A DNA stretch of 64,000 nucleotides, taken from Desulfobacterales bacterium (GTDB lineage: Bacteria; Desulfobacterota; Desulfobacteria; Desulfobacterales; JAFDDL01). This document shows positions 43,606 to 52,048 of this stretch, piece after piece (position 1 is the stretch's first letter; the number at the start of each line of letters is the position of its first letter). A program made the position numbers and the translations under genes. The stretch lies in NCBI GenBank assembly GCA_034003325.1, contig JAVEYW010000016.1:53526-117525 (forward strand). The letters run 5' to 3'. The notes under the pieces were generated by a model. That model worked only from the letters and a program-made list of their open reading frames with translations, had not been told where the DNA came from and ran no database searches.

Positions 43606-45657
43606 CTATAGGTGGTTGTTCACCAATTGCACCAGGTCGATCACTTCCATCTTGCCTTCCAGGCCGCTGGTTTTGATGGCATCGGCAATATTGATCATGC
43701 AAAACGGGCATGCCGTCACAATGACGTCCGCCCCTGCTGCTTTGGCCATGGCTACCCGCAAGCTACCCATACGAGTTTCTTCAATCGGCTCATAAAACAG
43801 CATCAACCCGCCGCCGCCGCAGCAAAAGGAACGGTCCCGGTATTTTTCCATTTCCACGCGTTTAAGACCCGGAATGGCATCCAGCACGTCCCTGGGAATG
43901 TCATAGATGAGATTATGCCGTCCCAGGTAGCACGGGTCATGATAGGTGTAAACTTTGCCCGTCGATTCGCTCTTGAGTTTCAGTTTGCCTTCCTTGAGGG
44001 CACGAGCGATAAACTCGCTGATGTGCAGTACAGGCGGCAGATCTTTATAATCTTTTTTCAGCGCATTTAAGGCATGCGGATCAGCGGTCACGATTTCCTT
44101 GGCGCCGACTTCCATTATCGCTTCGGTGTTTTGCTCCCGAAGGTTCATGAACAGCATCTCTTCCCCGAAACGGCGCACTTCGTTGCCGGAATCCTTTTCC
44201 TGGGCTCCCAATATACCGAAATTGGCACCCGCCGTATGCAGCACCCGGGCCGTGGCGCGTGCAATATCGCAGATCTGATCATCATAGGAGGTCACGCTGT
44301 CTACAAAGAAAAGGGTCTCGATGCCCTCTTCCTCGCCGGCCACTTTCACAGGCACATCCGCTTCGATTTCCTTGGTCCACTCGGCCCGTTTCTTTTCCAT
44401 CTTGCCATACGGGTTGCCGCGCTTTTCAAGCGCACTGAGCGGTTTTTGAAGCGACTGAGGCACCATGCCTGCATCCACCATACCGCGGCGTAAATCCACA
44501 ATCTTATCAATATACTCAATTGTGACGGGGCACTCTTCCTCACACGCACCACAGGTCGTGCAGGACCAGATCTCATCTTCCTCGTACACATTGCCGATCA
44601 GCGGCGTGTCACTTCGTTCAAAATCCCCCTTCAACGGATAATTTTTGAACATGTATTCCCGGCCCTTGATCGAAATAAACCGCGGCGAAAGCGGCCGGCC
44701 CACGGCGTTGGCCGGGCAATGATCCGAGCAACGGCCACAGTCCGCGCAGGCATAAAAATCGAGCATGTGCTTCCAGGTGAAATCCTCAAACTTTTTGACC
44801 CCGAAAGATTCCAGATTCTCGACCTGATCGTCTGCAACCCCCCACTTCACGGGCTTTATTGTTCCTTTGGTCAGCTTCTTGAAAAACACATTGGGCGCGG
44901 CCGTAATCAGGTGAAACAACCGACCGAAGGGCAGCAGACAGATGAACCCGAACAGGAGCAGGGAAAACGCGTAATAGGAAAAAATATGAACGCCCTGAAG
45001 AAAAGATAACGATGTGCCGTTCAACATGACGGCGATAATCCACGGCGCCGTCGCCGGGGTCAGGAAATTGGCCGCAACCTCTTTCTGCCAGCCGGCCGCG
45101 GTAAGGCTGCCCTGGTATACCATCTCCATCAAAACAATCCCGGCCAGCAACACCGAGTACCCCACGGCCTCGGCCGTACGATCTTTCCCATAGCGCTCCG
45201 GCACATCATATCGGGCGGGCTTGAAAACCCCCCGTCGAACGGCGGCCACCACGCAAACACCGAACAGCACGGTTTCCCCGATGTCCTTAAGCACGCCGTA
45301 TGCCGCACCAAGGCTTCCGCCCAACCCAGGAAAAGTAAAGCCTTCCGAAATTCCAGATAAAATCGAGGTGGCAAACTGAAGGGCCACGACAATCAAAGAA
45401 ATCAATGTGGTAATATGAATCGCACCGGCAAGCTTATAGCGGGGCATGCGATGGTGCGGATATTCATACATATTCCACAATCGTTGCAGAATGTTGTCAA
45501 ACCTGAAATCCGGGGCGGCCCGGAATAACGGCGGCATCCGTTTCGCCAGAATATAGGTTAACAACGCGACTCCGGCGACCGGAATCAGTATGGAAAACAA
45601 AGCGGAAGGAATCAACAAAATCGACGCCTTCGCCGGTGAAATCAAAGCAGGTTCCAT
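43606..45657 (-). CDS. Membrane Fe-S EtfAB:quinone oxidoreductase (EMO/HdrD-NarI-like)
   Basis: 683 residues. N-terminal NarI-like region with about 6 transmembrane helices and His residues able to bind b-type heme (residues 5-260), then a dicluster ferredoxin part with CADCGRCSDHCP and CTTCGACEEECP, and two CCG domains (DPCYLGRHN...CCGGGG, TACPFC) binding further Fe-S. This architecture matches the EtfAB:menaquinone oxidoreductases (EMO) described from deltaproteobacteria. It would pass acyl-CoA dehydrogenase electrons from EtfBA (encoded next) to menaquinone. Sequence is complete; no broken cysteine motif seen. Confidence 0.88.
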   Translation of the reverse strand: MEPALISPAKASILLIPSALFSILIPVAGVALLTYILAKRMPPLFRAAPDFRFDNILQRLWNMYEYPHHRMPRYKLAGAIHITTLISLIVVALQFATSILSGISEGFTFPGLGGSLGAAYGVLKDIGETVLFGVCVVAAVRRGVFKPARYDVPERYGKDRTAEAVGYSVLLAGIVLMEMVYQGSLTAAGWQKEVAANFLTPATAPWIIAVMLNGTSLSFLQGVHIFSYYAFSLLLFGFICLLPFGRLFHLITAAPNVFFKKLTKGTIKPVKWGVADDQVENLESFGVKKFEDFTWKHMLDFYACADCGRCSDHCPANAVGRPLSPRFISIKGREYMFKNYPLKGDFERSDTPLIGNVYEEDEIWSCTTCGACEEECPVTIEYIDKIVDLRRGMVDAGMVPQSLQKPLSALEKRGNPYGKMEKKRAEWTKEIEADVPVKVAGEEEGIETLFFVDSVTSYDDQICDIARATARVLHTAGANFGILGAQEKDSGNEVRRFGEEMLFMNLREQNTEAIMEVGAKEIVTADPHALNALKKDYKDLPPVLHISEFIARALKEGKLKLKSESTGKVYTYHDPCYLGRHNLIYDIPRDVLDAIPGLKRVEMEKYRDRSFCCGGGGLMLFYEPIEETRMGSLRVAMAKAAGADVIVTACPFCMINIADAIKTSGLEGKMEVIDLVQLVNNHL

Positions 45658-46064
45658 CTTTTCTCTATTTAACTCCTTTCATACGGCTATAAGGGTAATT
45701 TCAAACAGACCCGCAAACGGCCATCAGCACTCCGGACCAAACGCCCTTGGCATGCTGCGCATATTTTGTAACAAGGTCAGGGAATTGGATGTCTTACGTT
45801 CGGCAAACTGCAACCCCGAAACAAAGAAAATGAATATTACAAACCCTTTTTGGGACTGTCAAGAAAATCATTTGGTTGAATCATCGGCAACGGGCATGTT
45901 TCCAGATGAAAGCGCCTTTCTTCGACTTCAGGAAATAACGGTTCCACTTGACAATTTTTGTTCAACATTTCAAAACAATTATATAAACACATCCCTGCTG
46001 ATCCGCCGGTGGAAGGTTGGCAGCTTGCCCGGCTTCACCTGTGACCGCAACCAGAGAGGTTCCC
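45658..46064. other. Divergent intergenic region between the EMO gene and the acyl-CoA ligase gene
   Basis: About 400 bases. Contains TTGTTC (45958-45963) and TATATA (45980-45985) with a 16-base spacer, a weak promoter for the ligase, and a TGTAAC half-site at 45767-45772 like those near the regulator gene at 49138. No gene is supported here. Confidence 0.35.
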
Positions 46065-47765
46065 GTGCCGAAACAAATATCCTATGAACACATGCCCTGG
46101 CTTCGCCATTATGAATCCGGCGTTCCGCAGGAAAAGGATTACGAAACGATTTGCCTTCCGGAAATCCTTGCCCGTCGCGTTGAGGAGTTTCCGGAAGCGC
46201 CCGCCCTTTTGTTTCAGGGCTATGAAGTGACCTATCGGGCGTTGGATGCGGCGGTTCGGAAAACGGCCGCATTTCTGGCTCACCTGGGCATTAAAAAGGG
46301 CGACCGAGTGGCGCTTTTGTTGCCCAACACGATTCCTTGCGTCATTGCCTTTTATGCGACGATGCGCATCGGCGCCATTGCCGTCATGAACAATCCGCTC
46401 TACACGGACCGGGAGCTGACTTACCAATTCAGTGATTCCGGCGCTGAAACGCTCATCACCCTCGATTTGCTGGCTAGGCGCATGATCGATCTGCGGCCGA
46501 ACACAGCCATTCGTCACATCATTTATACCTGTTTGGGGGATTATCTTCCCTTTCTTAAAAAACTGCTTTTCCCCCTTGTGGCCAAGCGGAAAAATTTGGC
46601 CGCGACCGTACCGAAAGCAGACCATGTTTATTCCTGGAAGCAAGTGTCGCGCCATTCACTGCCCGACCCCGCGCCGCTTTCGCTCGAATTCGAAGACCCC
46701 GCCCTTTATCAATACACCGGCGGCACCACCGGCAGAACAAAGGGCGCAATCCTCACCCACGGAAATCTGAGTATGCAGGTTCAGCAAATTTCGGCATGGT
46801 TTCCGGGTTTGGAAAAGGCAAAAGAAGTCATGCTCGGTGCCTTGCCTTTTTTCCATGTGTTCGGGCTATCCACTTCCATGAATTTCGCTATTTACATGGC
46901 ATGGGCCAACGTCCTGGTCCCCAAACCGAATCCCGATACGCTTATCGAAACCATTCAAACATATCGCCCCACTTTCGTGCCCATGGTGCCAACCATGTTT
47001 ATCGGCATTTTAAACCATCCCGATGTTCATAACACCAATATGCGATCCATCAAAGGGTGCTTTTCAGGAAGCGCGCCGCTGCCGCAGGAGGTCATTCGGG
47101 CCTTTGAAAAAGAGACCGGCGCCATCATCGTGGAAGGTTATGGGCTCACCGAATCCTCGCCTGTCAGCCATATCAACCCCTTTGGAAACAATCGGCGAAA
47201 AATCGGCAGCATCGGACTACCGATCTCCGACACTCAGTGCCGCATCATCGACCTGCAAGAAGGGGAAACCGAGGTTCCGCCCGGAACCCCCGGCGAACTG
47301 CTGATAAAAGGCCCTCAGGTAATGAAAGGCTATCTGAACAAACCCGAGGAAACGGCGGCCGCCTTGAAGGACGGTTGGCTGCACACCGGGGATATCGCCC
47401 TCATGGACGAAGAGGGATATTTTTTCATTGTCGATCGCAAAAAGGACATGATCATTTCGAGCGGATATAATGTCTATCCGCGGGACATCGAAGAAGTGCT
47501 CTTTGATCATCCCAAAATCAAGGAGGCTGCGGCTGTGGGCATCCCTCACCCGAAACGGGGAGAAGCGATCAAGGTATATGTGGTCTTAAAAGACGATGCG
47601 CAGGCCACGAAAGCAGAACTCATGGCCTATTGCACGGAACGCCTTGCCAAATACAAGCATCCCTCTGACATTGAAATAAGAGAGGCATTGCCCAAGAGCA
47701 ACATTGGAAAGGTCTTAAAGCGGGAATTGCGGGCCGAAGCCCTCGGCAAGACCCGAACACCATAA
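46065..47765 (+). CDS. Long-chain fatty-acid--CoA ligase (AMP-forming)
   Basis: 566 residues from a GTG at 46065, chosen because GAGAGG lies nine bases upstream; an in-frame TTG start 48 bases earlier has no site. AMP-binding core YTGGTTGRTKGAIL, then GYGLTESSPV (motif II), GWLHTGDIALMDEEGYFFIVDRKKDMIISSGYNVYPRDIEE (motifs III-IV) and a C-terminal Lys in PKSNIGKVLKREL. It activates fatty acids to acyl-CoA for the beta-oxidation enzymes of this window. The aspartate/arginine pattern and length are those of FadD-type enzymes. Confidence 0.93.
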   Translation: MPKQISYEHMPWLRHYESGVPQEKDYETICLPEILARRVEEFPEAPALLFQGYEVTYRALDAAVRKTAAFLAHLGIKKGDRVALLLPNTIPCVIAFYATMRIGAIAVMNNPLYTDRELTYQFSDSGAETLITLDLLARRMIDLRPNTAIRHIIYTCLGDYLPFLKKLLFPLVAKRKNLAATVPKADHVYSWKQVSRHSLPDPAPLSLEFEDPALYQYTGGTTGRTKGAILTHGNLSMQVQQISAWFPGLEKAKEVMLGALPFFHVFGLSTSMNFAIYMAWANVLVPKPNPDTLIETIQTYRPTFVPMVPTMFIGILNHPDVHNTNMRSIKGCFSGSAPLPQEVIRAFEKETGAIIVEGYGLTESSPVSHINPFGNNRRKIGSIGLPISDTQCRIIDLQEGETEVPPGTPGELLIKGPQVMKGYLNKPEETAAALKDGWLHTGDIALMDEEGYFFIVDRKKDMIISSGYNVYPRDIEEVLFDHPKIKEAAAVGIPHPKRGEAIKVYVVLKDDAQATKAELMAYCTERLAKYKHPSDIEIREALPKSNIGKVLKRELRAEALGKTRTP

Positions 47766-47779
47766 CCGCAACGGAGCCA

Positions 47780-49138
47780 TTACGAATAATCCGATACGGT
47801 TATATCGTATCTCCTAATCTTTTCATTCAGTGTTTTTCTAACAATACCAAGCTGTTGAGATGCTCGGCCGTGATGTCCGTTCGCAAGTTTGAGCGCCCGG
47901 ATGATGCACAGCCGTTCCATCTCCCTGAGACTTAAGTCTTCGGATTCGATTTGTCCAGCTTCTTTAAAGGGCAGCAGGGACGTAGGAATTTGTTCTTCCC
48001 TGGTCGAAATAACCGCTCGTTCCACCACATTCACCAATTCCCGAACATTTCCGGGCCAATCATAAAATTTCATTCCCAACAACGCCCCTTCGGTAAACCC
48101 TTTTACTGCTTTGGAATAGGTCTTACTAAACCGGGCAAGATAATACTCCGCAAGAGGCGCAATATCATCCCTTCGCTCCCGCAAGGGCGGAATATTGATC
48201 GTGTAGACATTCAGCCGATAGAGTAAATCCGACCGGAACCGGCCCGCATCGACCTCCAGTTGAAGGTTCCGGTTGGTGGCGGCGATAATGCGAAAATCCG
48301 TGGGAATGTTTTTGACGCCACCGATGCGCTTGATCATTCGCGTCTCAAGCACCCGCAATAGCTTTGATTGAAGGGCTGCCGGCGCCTCGCTGATTTCATC
48401 GAGAAATAGCGTCCCCTTGTTCACCACTTCAAAAAGTCCTTTTTTCAGGGCAACGGCACCCGTAAACGATCCGCGCTCATGCCCAAACAATTCGCTTTCC
48501 AGCACGCCCGGCGATAACTCGGTACAGCTGATACCGAAAAACGGATAATCCCGCCGGCACCCCATCTCATGAATCGCTCTGGCCACCAGCTCTTTGCCCG
48601 TTCCGGTTTCCCCCTGAATCAGAACAGTGACCTTGAGATCCGCGACCTCCTGAATCTGATTCAACAGCTTCCAAATCGCTTTTGAACAACCAATGATCTG
48701 ACGTTTTGATTCAGACTGAATCACCTCCCGGCGTTTGATCAACGTCATTCTATGTTGCGTATTCGGCTCACCGAGCGCTTCCCTGATGGCCGCCCAAAAT
48801 AGTTGTATGTCCCGGTCCAAGGGCTTTTCAAAATAATGAAAGACACCCCGCTTCACCACATCCACGGCCTCGTCGGCGAATCCCCGGGCCGTAATAAGAA
48901 TCACGGGCACTTCGGGTACCAGGTCACGAGCGCGTTCAAATAACTCAATGCCCCCCATTCCCGGCATCTGCACGTTGGCGATAAGCAAATCCACCGGTTG
49001 CGATTTCAAATGTGCAAGGGCGGCCTCTCCAGAAGTGGTCGCTATGACATCATAGGCATCGGTCTCCGGTAACGTTAAGAACAGATCAAGAAAGGACTGG
49101 TTCTCATTCACCAGCAAAATAATTTTACGGGCGTCCAT
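47780..49138 (-). CDS. NtrC-family sigma-54 activator with a degenerate receiver domain
   Basis: 452 residues from ATG 49138. The receiver (1-115) has kept its fold signals (K105, T83), but the phospho-acceptor Asp is N55 in LLIANVQMPG and the acidic pocket reads NEN (11-13). The AAA+ part has GETGTGKE, GSFTGA (usually GAFTGA) and FLDEIS, then a Fis-type helix-turn-helix (HGRASQQLGIVRKTLNEKIRRY). An atypical receiver suggests control by ligand, protein contact or abundance instead of phosphorylation. A TTG start 11 codons earlier is possible. It is convergent with the acyl-CoA ligase, and the two stops are close. Confidence 0.88.
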   Translation of the reverse strand: MDARKIILLVNENQSFLDLFLTLPETDAYDVIATTSGEAALAHLKSQPVDLLIANVQMPGMGGIELFERARDLVPEVPVILITARGFADEAVDVVKRGVFHYFEKPLDRDIQLFWAAIREALGEPNTQHRMTLIKRREVIQSESKRQIIGCSKAIWKLLNQIQEVADLKVTVLIQGETGTGKELVARAIHEMGCRRDYPFFGISCTELSPGVLESELFGHERGSFTGAVALKKGLFEVVNKGTLFLDEISEAPAALQSKLLRVLETRMIKRIGGVKNIPTDFRIIAATNRNLQLEVDAGRFRSDLLYRLNVYTINIPPLRERRDDIAPLAEYYLARFSKTYSKAVKGFTEGALLGMKFYDWPGNVRELVNVVERAVISTREEQIPTSLLPFKEAGQIESEDLSLREMERLCIIRALKLANGHHGRASQQLGIVRKTLNEKIRRYDITVSDYS

Positions 49139-49611
49139 AAGTGTACACAATTCCAATGAATTTACCTTCAAGAGGGGTAGCTGGAACGTTCACTGCGAAT
49201 GGAGCGGGCTTTTACCGTAGGACTCGGACAGTACCAAATTTATTTTATAAAACAAAGAGAAAAACACAAAAAAACAGGGCGGCGTCAATTCAGCGCAGCG
49301 AATTGTAACAAAAAGGGAAAAATGTATACAGCTCAAAGGGAGGCTTTGTAACAATAAGTTACAGTGAACGCGTTCCGCGTGAGTTTGCCGCAGCTGGAAT
49401 CCGATTTTTCTCAAGGCTGAAGCGGGTATGGGTTACATGCGAAATAGCCCTGGTTACCTTTAGCCTAACACCCATAGCCTTTGGCCACCCAGTAATGCCG
49501 GTTTACACTGTCCTATCCGAATACACCAGTTTGTATCGCATCACCCATACGATTTTATCACACGCAACAGATTGAATTCATAGCACAACGCGGCGGGCAG
49601 ATTTTGTCGTG
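49139..49611. other. Intergenic region with TGTAAC palindromes
   Basis: About 470 bases upstream of the NtrC-type gene. It includes TGTAAC-N5-GTTACA (49347-49363) and a TGTAAC half-site (49304-49309), listed separately. Reading frames in the gap show no supportable product. Confidence 0.45.
49304..49363. promoter_or_regulatory. TGTAAC half-site and TGTAAC-N5-GTTACA palindrome
   Basis: The palindrome (49347-49363) is a perfect 6-bp inverted repeat with 5-base spacer; the half-site TGTAAC lies at 49304-49309, four helical turns away. Both are upstream of the activator gene at 49138, suggesting autoregulation or a binding site of another regulator. Confidence 0.4.
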
Positions 49612-50124
49612 TTAATCCGCCGCCGATGGCGGATACCTATATTCCCCGGAAACTTGCCTTAAATAACGAAACAAGGCGCGTGACGCTTTTGAACCCTTAG
49701 CGGCCGCAGCCTCGTTTTTTGCGTTTCTGGCAAGCTGAGTGAGTTGCCCCCTGTCCGCATCAGGGCAGGCGGATAGGATTTCATCCACCAGGCTCAAATC
49801 ACCCGTTTTAAGCGCATCCCGCCACAACCCAATTTTTTTAAAGGCCTGCGCTTTCAAATAGTCCCCGCGTTGAATAATACTCAGGGCTTGCGATAGGGGG
49901 GCCGTGTCGACTTGACGCAGTAACGTGCCGATATATTTGACCTGCCTTCGCCGTGCACCGTGTGATGGCGTGTTCCGGGCGAGAACAAGCGCCTCCCGAA
50001 GCTCATCCGGCATATCCATTTGATCTGTCCGCTCGGGCGGTAAATCCACCAGTTGCTCCCCGAGCTTTTGCAGCAGCTGATCCTCGTTCTTTTTTTGAGT
50101 TTTGCTCTTGAAATCGTTTTCCAT
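49612..50124 (-). CDS. darP: Ribosome biogenesis factor DarP/YjgA (DUF615)
   Basis: 170 residues. PDELREALVLARNTPSHGARRRQVKYIGTLLRQ and CPDADRGQLTQLARNAKNE are close to the E. coli YjgA segments (WPDADRQQLRTLIRNAKKE), followed by SRALFRYLRQV at the C-terminus. The family helps late 50S assembly. ATG at 50124 is favoured because GGGGGA lies 10 bases upstream; a start nine codons earlier is possible. Stand-alone gene; divergent from the CvfB gene. Confidence 0.88.
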   Translation of the reverse strand: MENDFKSKTQKKNEDQLLQKLGEQLVDLPPERTDQMDMPDELREALVLARNTPSHGARRRQVKYIGTLLRQVDTAPLSQALSIIQRGDYLKAQAFKKIGLWRDALKTGDLSLVDEILSACPDADRGQLTQLARNAKNEAAAAKGSKASRALFRYLRQVSGEYRYPPSAAD

Positions 50125-50302
50125 GATTTGGTCATCCCCCATAATTAGCATCCGGGTGAACCCGTTTCGACATGCAATCCTTACATTTATATCATTTTCT
50201 TGCTGATTTTTAAGATATATTTCCCAATGAAGGCCGATTTGCTCATCTTGGCTTGACTTGTTCGCTCGCGAGCCTTACTTTTCGCCGCTAATATAAAAAT
50301 CA

Positions 50303-50356
50303 TTGTAACTGCTCAGTAGCCAGGAGACAGAATCCTGTATTCCTGAGTAGTTACAA
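50303..50356. repeat. Inverted-repeat hairpin element upstream of the CvfB gene
   Basis: TTGTAACTGCTCAG (50303-50316) faces CTGAGTAGTTACAA (50343-50356), 13 of 14 bases complementary, with nested CAGGA/TCCTG pairing inside. It ends 29 bases before the CvfB start, so it could form in the leader. It looks like a dispersed hairpin repeat. Confidence 0.65.
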
Positions 50357-50384
50357 ATCATTTTGATATCAGAAGGTACCATCC

Positions 50385-51215
50385 ATGTTAACCATTGGTA
50401 GCTATAATGCGCTCACGGTTGGAAGGGCAGTTGACTTCGGCCTCTATCTAAGGGCTGGAGAAGAAGAAGTTTTGCTGCCCTCAAAATATGTTCCCCAAAA
50501 CACAGCCATAGGGGACACCCTGAGCGTTTTTGTTTACAACGATTCTCAGGACAGACCCGTGGCAACCACGCTTTGCCCGAAAGCCGTTGTCGGTGACTTT
50601 GCTTTCCTGAAAGTAACGGCTATCGCAAGCTTCGGGGCTTTCATGGACTGGGGCCTTGAAAAAGATCTGCTGGTTCCCAACAACGAGCAGCCTACCCGCA
50701 TGAAGGCGGGCAGAAGCTATGTTGTCAAATTGTGTTTGGATGAAAAAACCCGGCGGGTCTTCGGTACCGGCAGAATTGCCCGGAACTGCGAAATACCCCC
50801 CAAAGATTTGATTGAAGGCAAAAAGGTCGATCTGCTCATCTACGGCCATACGAAAATCGGAATGATGGCGATTGTGGACAATCGGTATTCGGGTATGCTC
50901 ACCAAGGAAAACACGCGGGAGCTGCTATTAATCGGCACAAAAACAGAAGGCTATATCAGCCGAATTCATGAAGACGGAAAAATCGACCTGACGTTGAAGC
51001 CGCCGGGGCATCGATCCATTCCGAATGCCAGCGTCGATATCATGGCCCTGCTTGTGCAAAGCGGAGGGTTTATCGCCTGTCATGACAAAAGCCCGCCCGA
51101 TGAGATTTATCGAACCTTCGCCATGAGCAAAAAAGAGTTCAAAAAGGCGATCGGTTCCCTATATAAAGCAGGTAAAATCACTTTGACAAACCAAGGCATC
51201 AAGATCAAGCCATAA
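50385..51215 (+). CDS. cvfB: S1-like RNA-binding protein, CvfB family
   Basis: 276 residues with S1-like OB-fold repeats and a C-terminal winged helix, as in CvfB/YitL. LEVLKVTAIASFGAFMDWGLEKDLLVP-type and GYISRIHEDGKIDLTLKPPG are S1 features; the C-terminal MSKKEFKKAIGSLYKAGKITLTNQGIKI is the winged helix found in the family. It is thought to bind RNA and influence translation of virulence or other genes. A good start is ATG at 50385 with AAGG. No obvious operon partner. Confidence 0.88.
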   Translation: MLTIGSYNALTVGRAVDFGLYLRAGEEEVLLPSKYVPQNTAIGDTLSVFVYNDSQDRPVATTLCPKAVVGDFAFLKVTAIASFGAFMDWGLEKDLLVPNNEQPTRMKAGRSYVVKLCLDEKTRRVFGTGRIARNCEIPPKDLIEGKKVDLLIYGHTKIGMMAIVDNRYSGMLTKENTRELLLIGTKTEGYISRIHEDGKIDLTLKPPGHRSIPNASVDIMALLVQSGGFIACHDKSPPDEIYRTFAMSKKEFKKAIGSLYKAGKITLTNQGIKIKP

Positions 51216-51268
51216 CCCCGGCATCTATCGCGCCAATTGCTCCTTGGTCCAGCCCTGTTTCAGCAACA

Positions 51269-51302
51269 GGGGTGCCCCTCTGGTGAGCAAAAGGGGCACC
51301 CC
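51269..51302. terminator. Strong GC hairpin downstream of the CvfB gene
   Basis: GGGGTGCCCCT (51269-51279) and AGGGGCACCCC (51292-51302) form an 11-bp perfect stem with a 12-nt loop, 54 bases past the CvfB stop. No T-run follows, so a Rho-independent terminator is uncertain; it may also be the end of the convergent 52-codon gene. Confidence 0.5.
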
Positions 51303-51361
51303 CTCTCAGAATTTTACCAGTATAACCGATCTATCATGAATTAAGGTTTTCTGAGACCTTC

Positions 51362-51520
51362 TCAGGCGATGTGCAAATCCGGTTTGCCCTTCCGGCGGCG
51401 AATCACTCTCGCGCCGCTGACCGTGCTTTTGGCTGGTGACGTTTTGTCTTTGGTCTGACTATCCTGGGCAAACAGTTGGTGCAATTTAGCTTCAAGCTCT
51501 TTAATTTTATTCTGGTCCAT
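51362..51520 (-). CDS. 52-residue basic protein, unassigned
   Basis: Too short for the usual length cut-off. From an ATG at 51520 the frame is MDQNKIKELEAKLHQLFAQD, then SQTKDKTSPAKS and GARVIRRRKGKPDLH. It has an N-terminal amphipathic helix (KIKELEAKLHQLF), an Lys/Ser/Thr/Pro linker and a strongly basic C-terminus (VIRRRKGK). It is preceded by an AGAAAGAA site and ends in TGA. Bacterial small proteins of this type may bind nucleic acid or ribosomes. No family recognised. Convergent with the CvfB gene. Confidence 0.6.
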   Translation of the reverse strand: MDQNKIKELEAKLHQLFAQDSQTKDKTSPAKSTVSGARVIRRRKGKPDLHIA

Positions 51521-52048
51521 TTTCTTTCTTCTATTCTACTGGTTCTATGGTGCTTTTTTTGTCCCCTTCATTCATTCTGCTGTGGCTTGCCGCAAAAAAG
51601 GCCCGTGGGGGTCTTTATCACTCTTTGGCTCCTCAGTTCATCTGCCAGTACAAATATTGCAAATACGAAACGCAAAAGGGATGTTATACCAAGTGGTGTT
51701 TATCGCTTTATGCGGGGGATGGCTGGCTTCCTGTTTTATGACGGTTTCATCCTGTCTTTTTTCCTCTATACGATAAAAACAGGCATTGCAAGTCTTAAAT
51801 GAACCGGAGTAATCCGTTGCGTATTTTAAAAATCGGAATTATTATTCAACATAGATATTGGCGACAACGGGATGTTTTGAAACGGCAAAAGATAATACGC
51901 CCTAAGTTCGGTGATAGGCCCTTTAACCCCTTTATCAGAAACAGGCGCGCTTTTGCGTGTATATTCGCCGAAGGTGAACGATGGCTTTTATGCATCCCAG
52001 CATCCCAGCATTCCAGCATCCGGCTTTGCGGGATTAGGAGATTGGCTG
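51521..52048. other. Intergenic region upstream of the rhomboid-like gene
   Basis: About 530 bases. Plus-strand frames of 60-108 codons and a minus frame of 85 codons have no motif and are not called. Short tandem CCCAGCAT-type repeats occur at about 51993-52022. Confidence 0.4.

Noticed and set aside
51476..51802. 108-codon hydrophobic plus-strand frame
   Set aside because: Antisense to and upstream of the 52-codon gene, Phe/Leu-rich by AT composition, no start signal.
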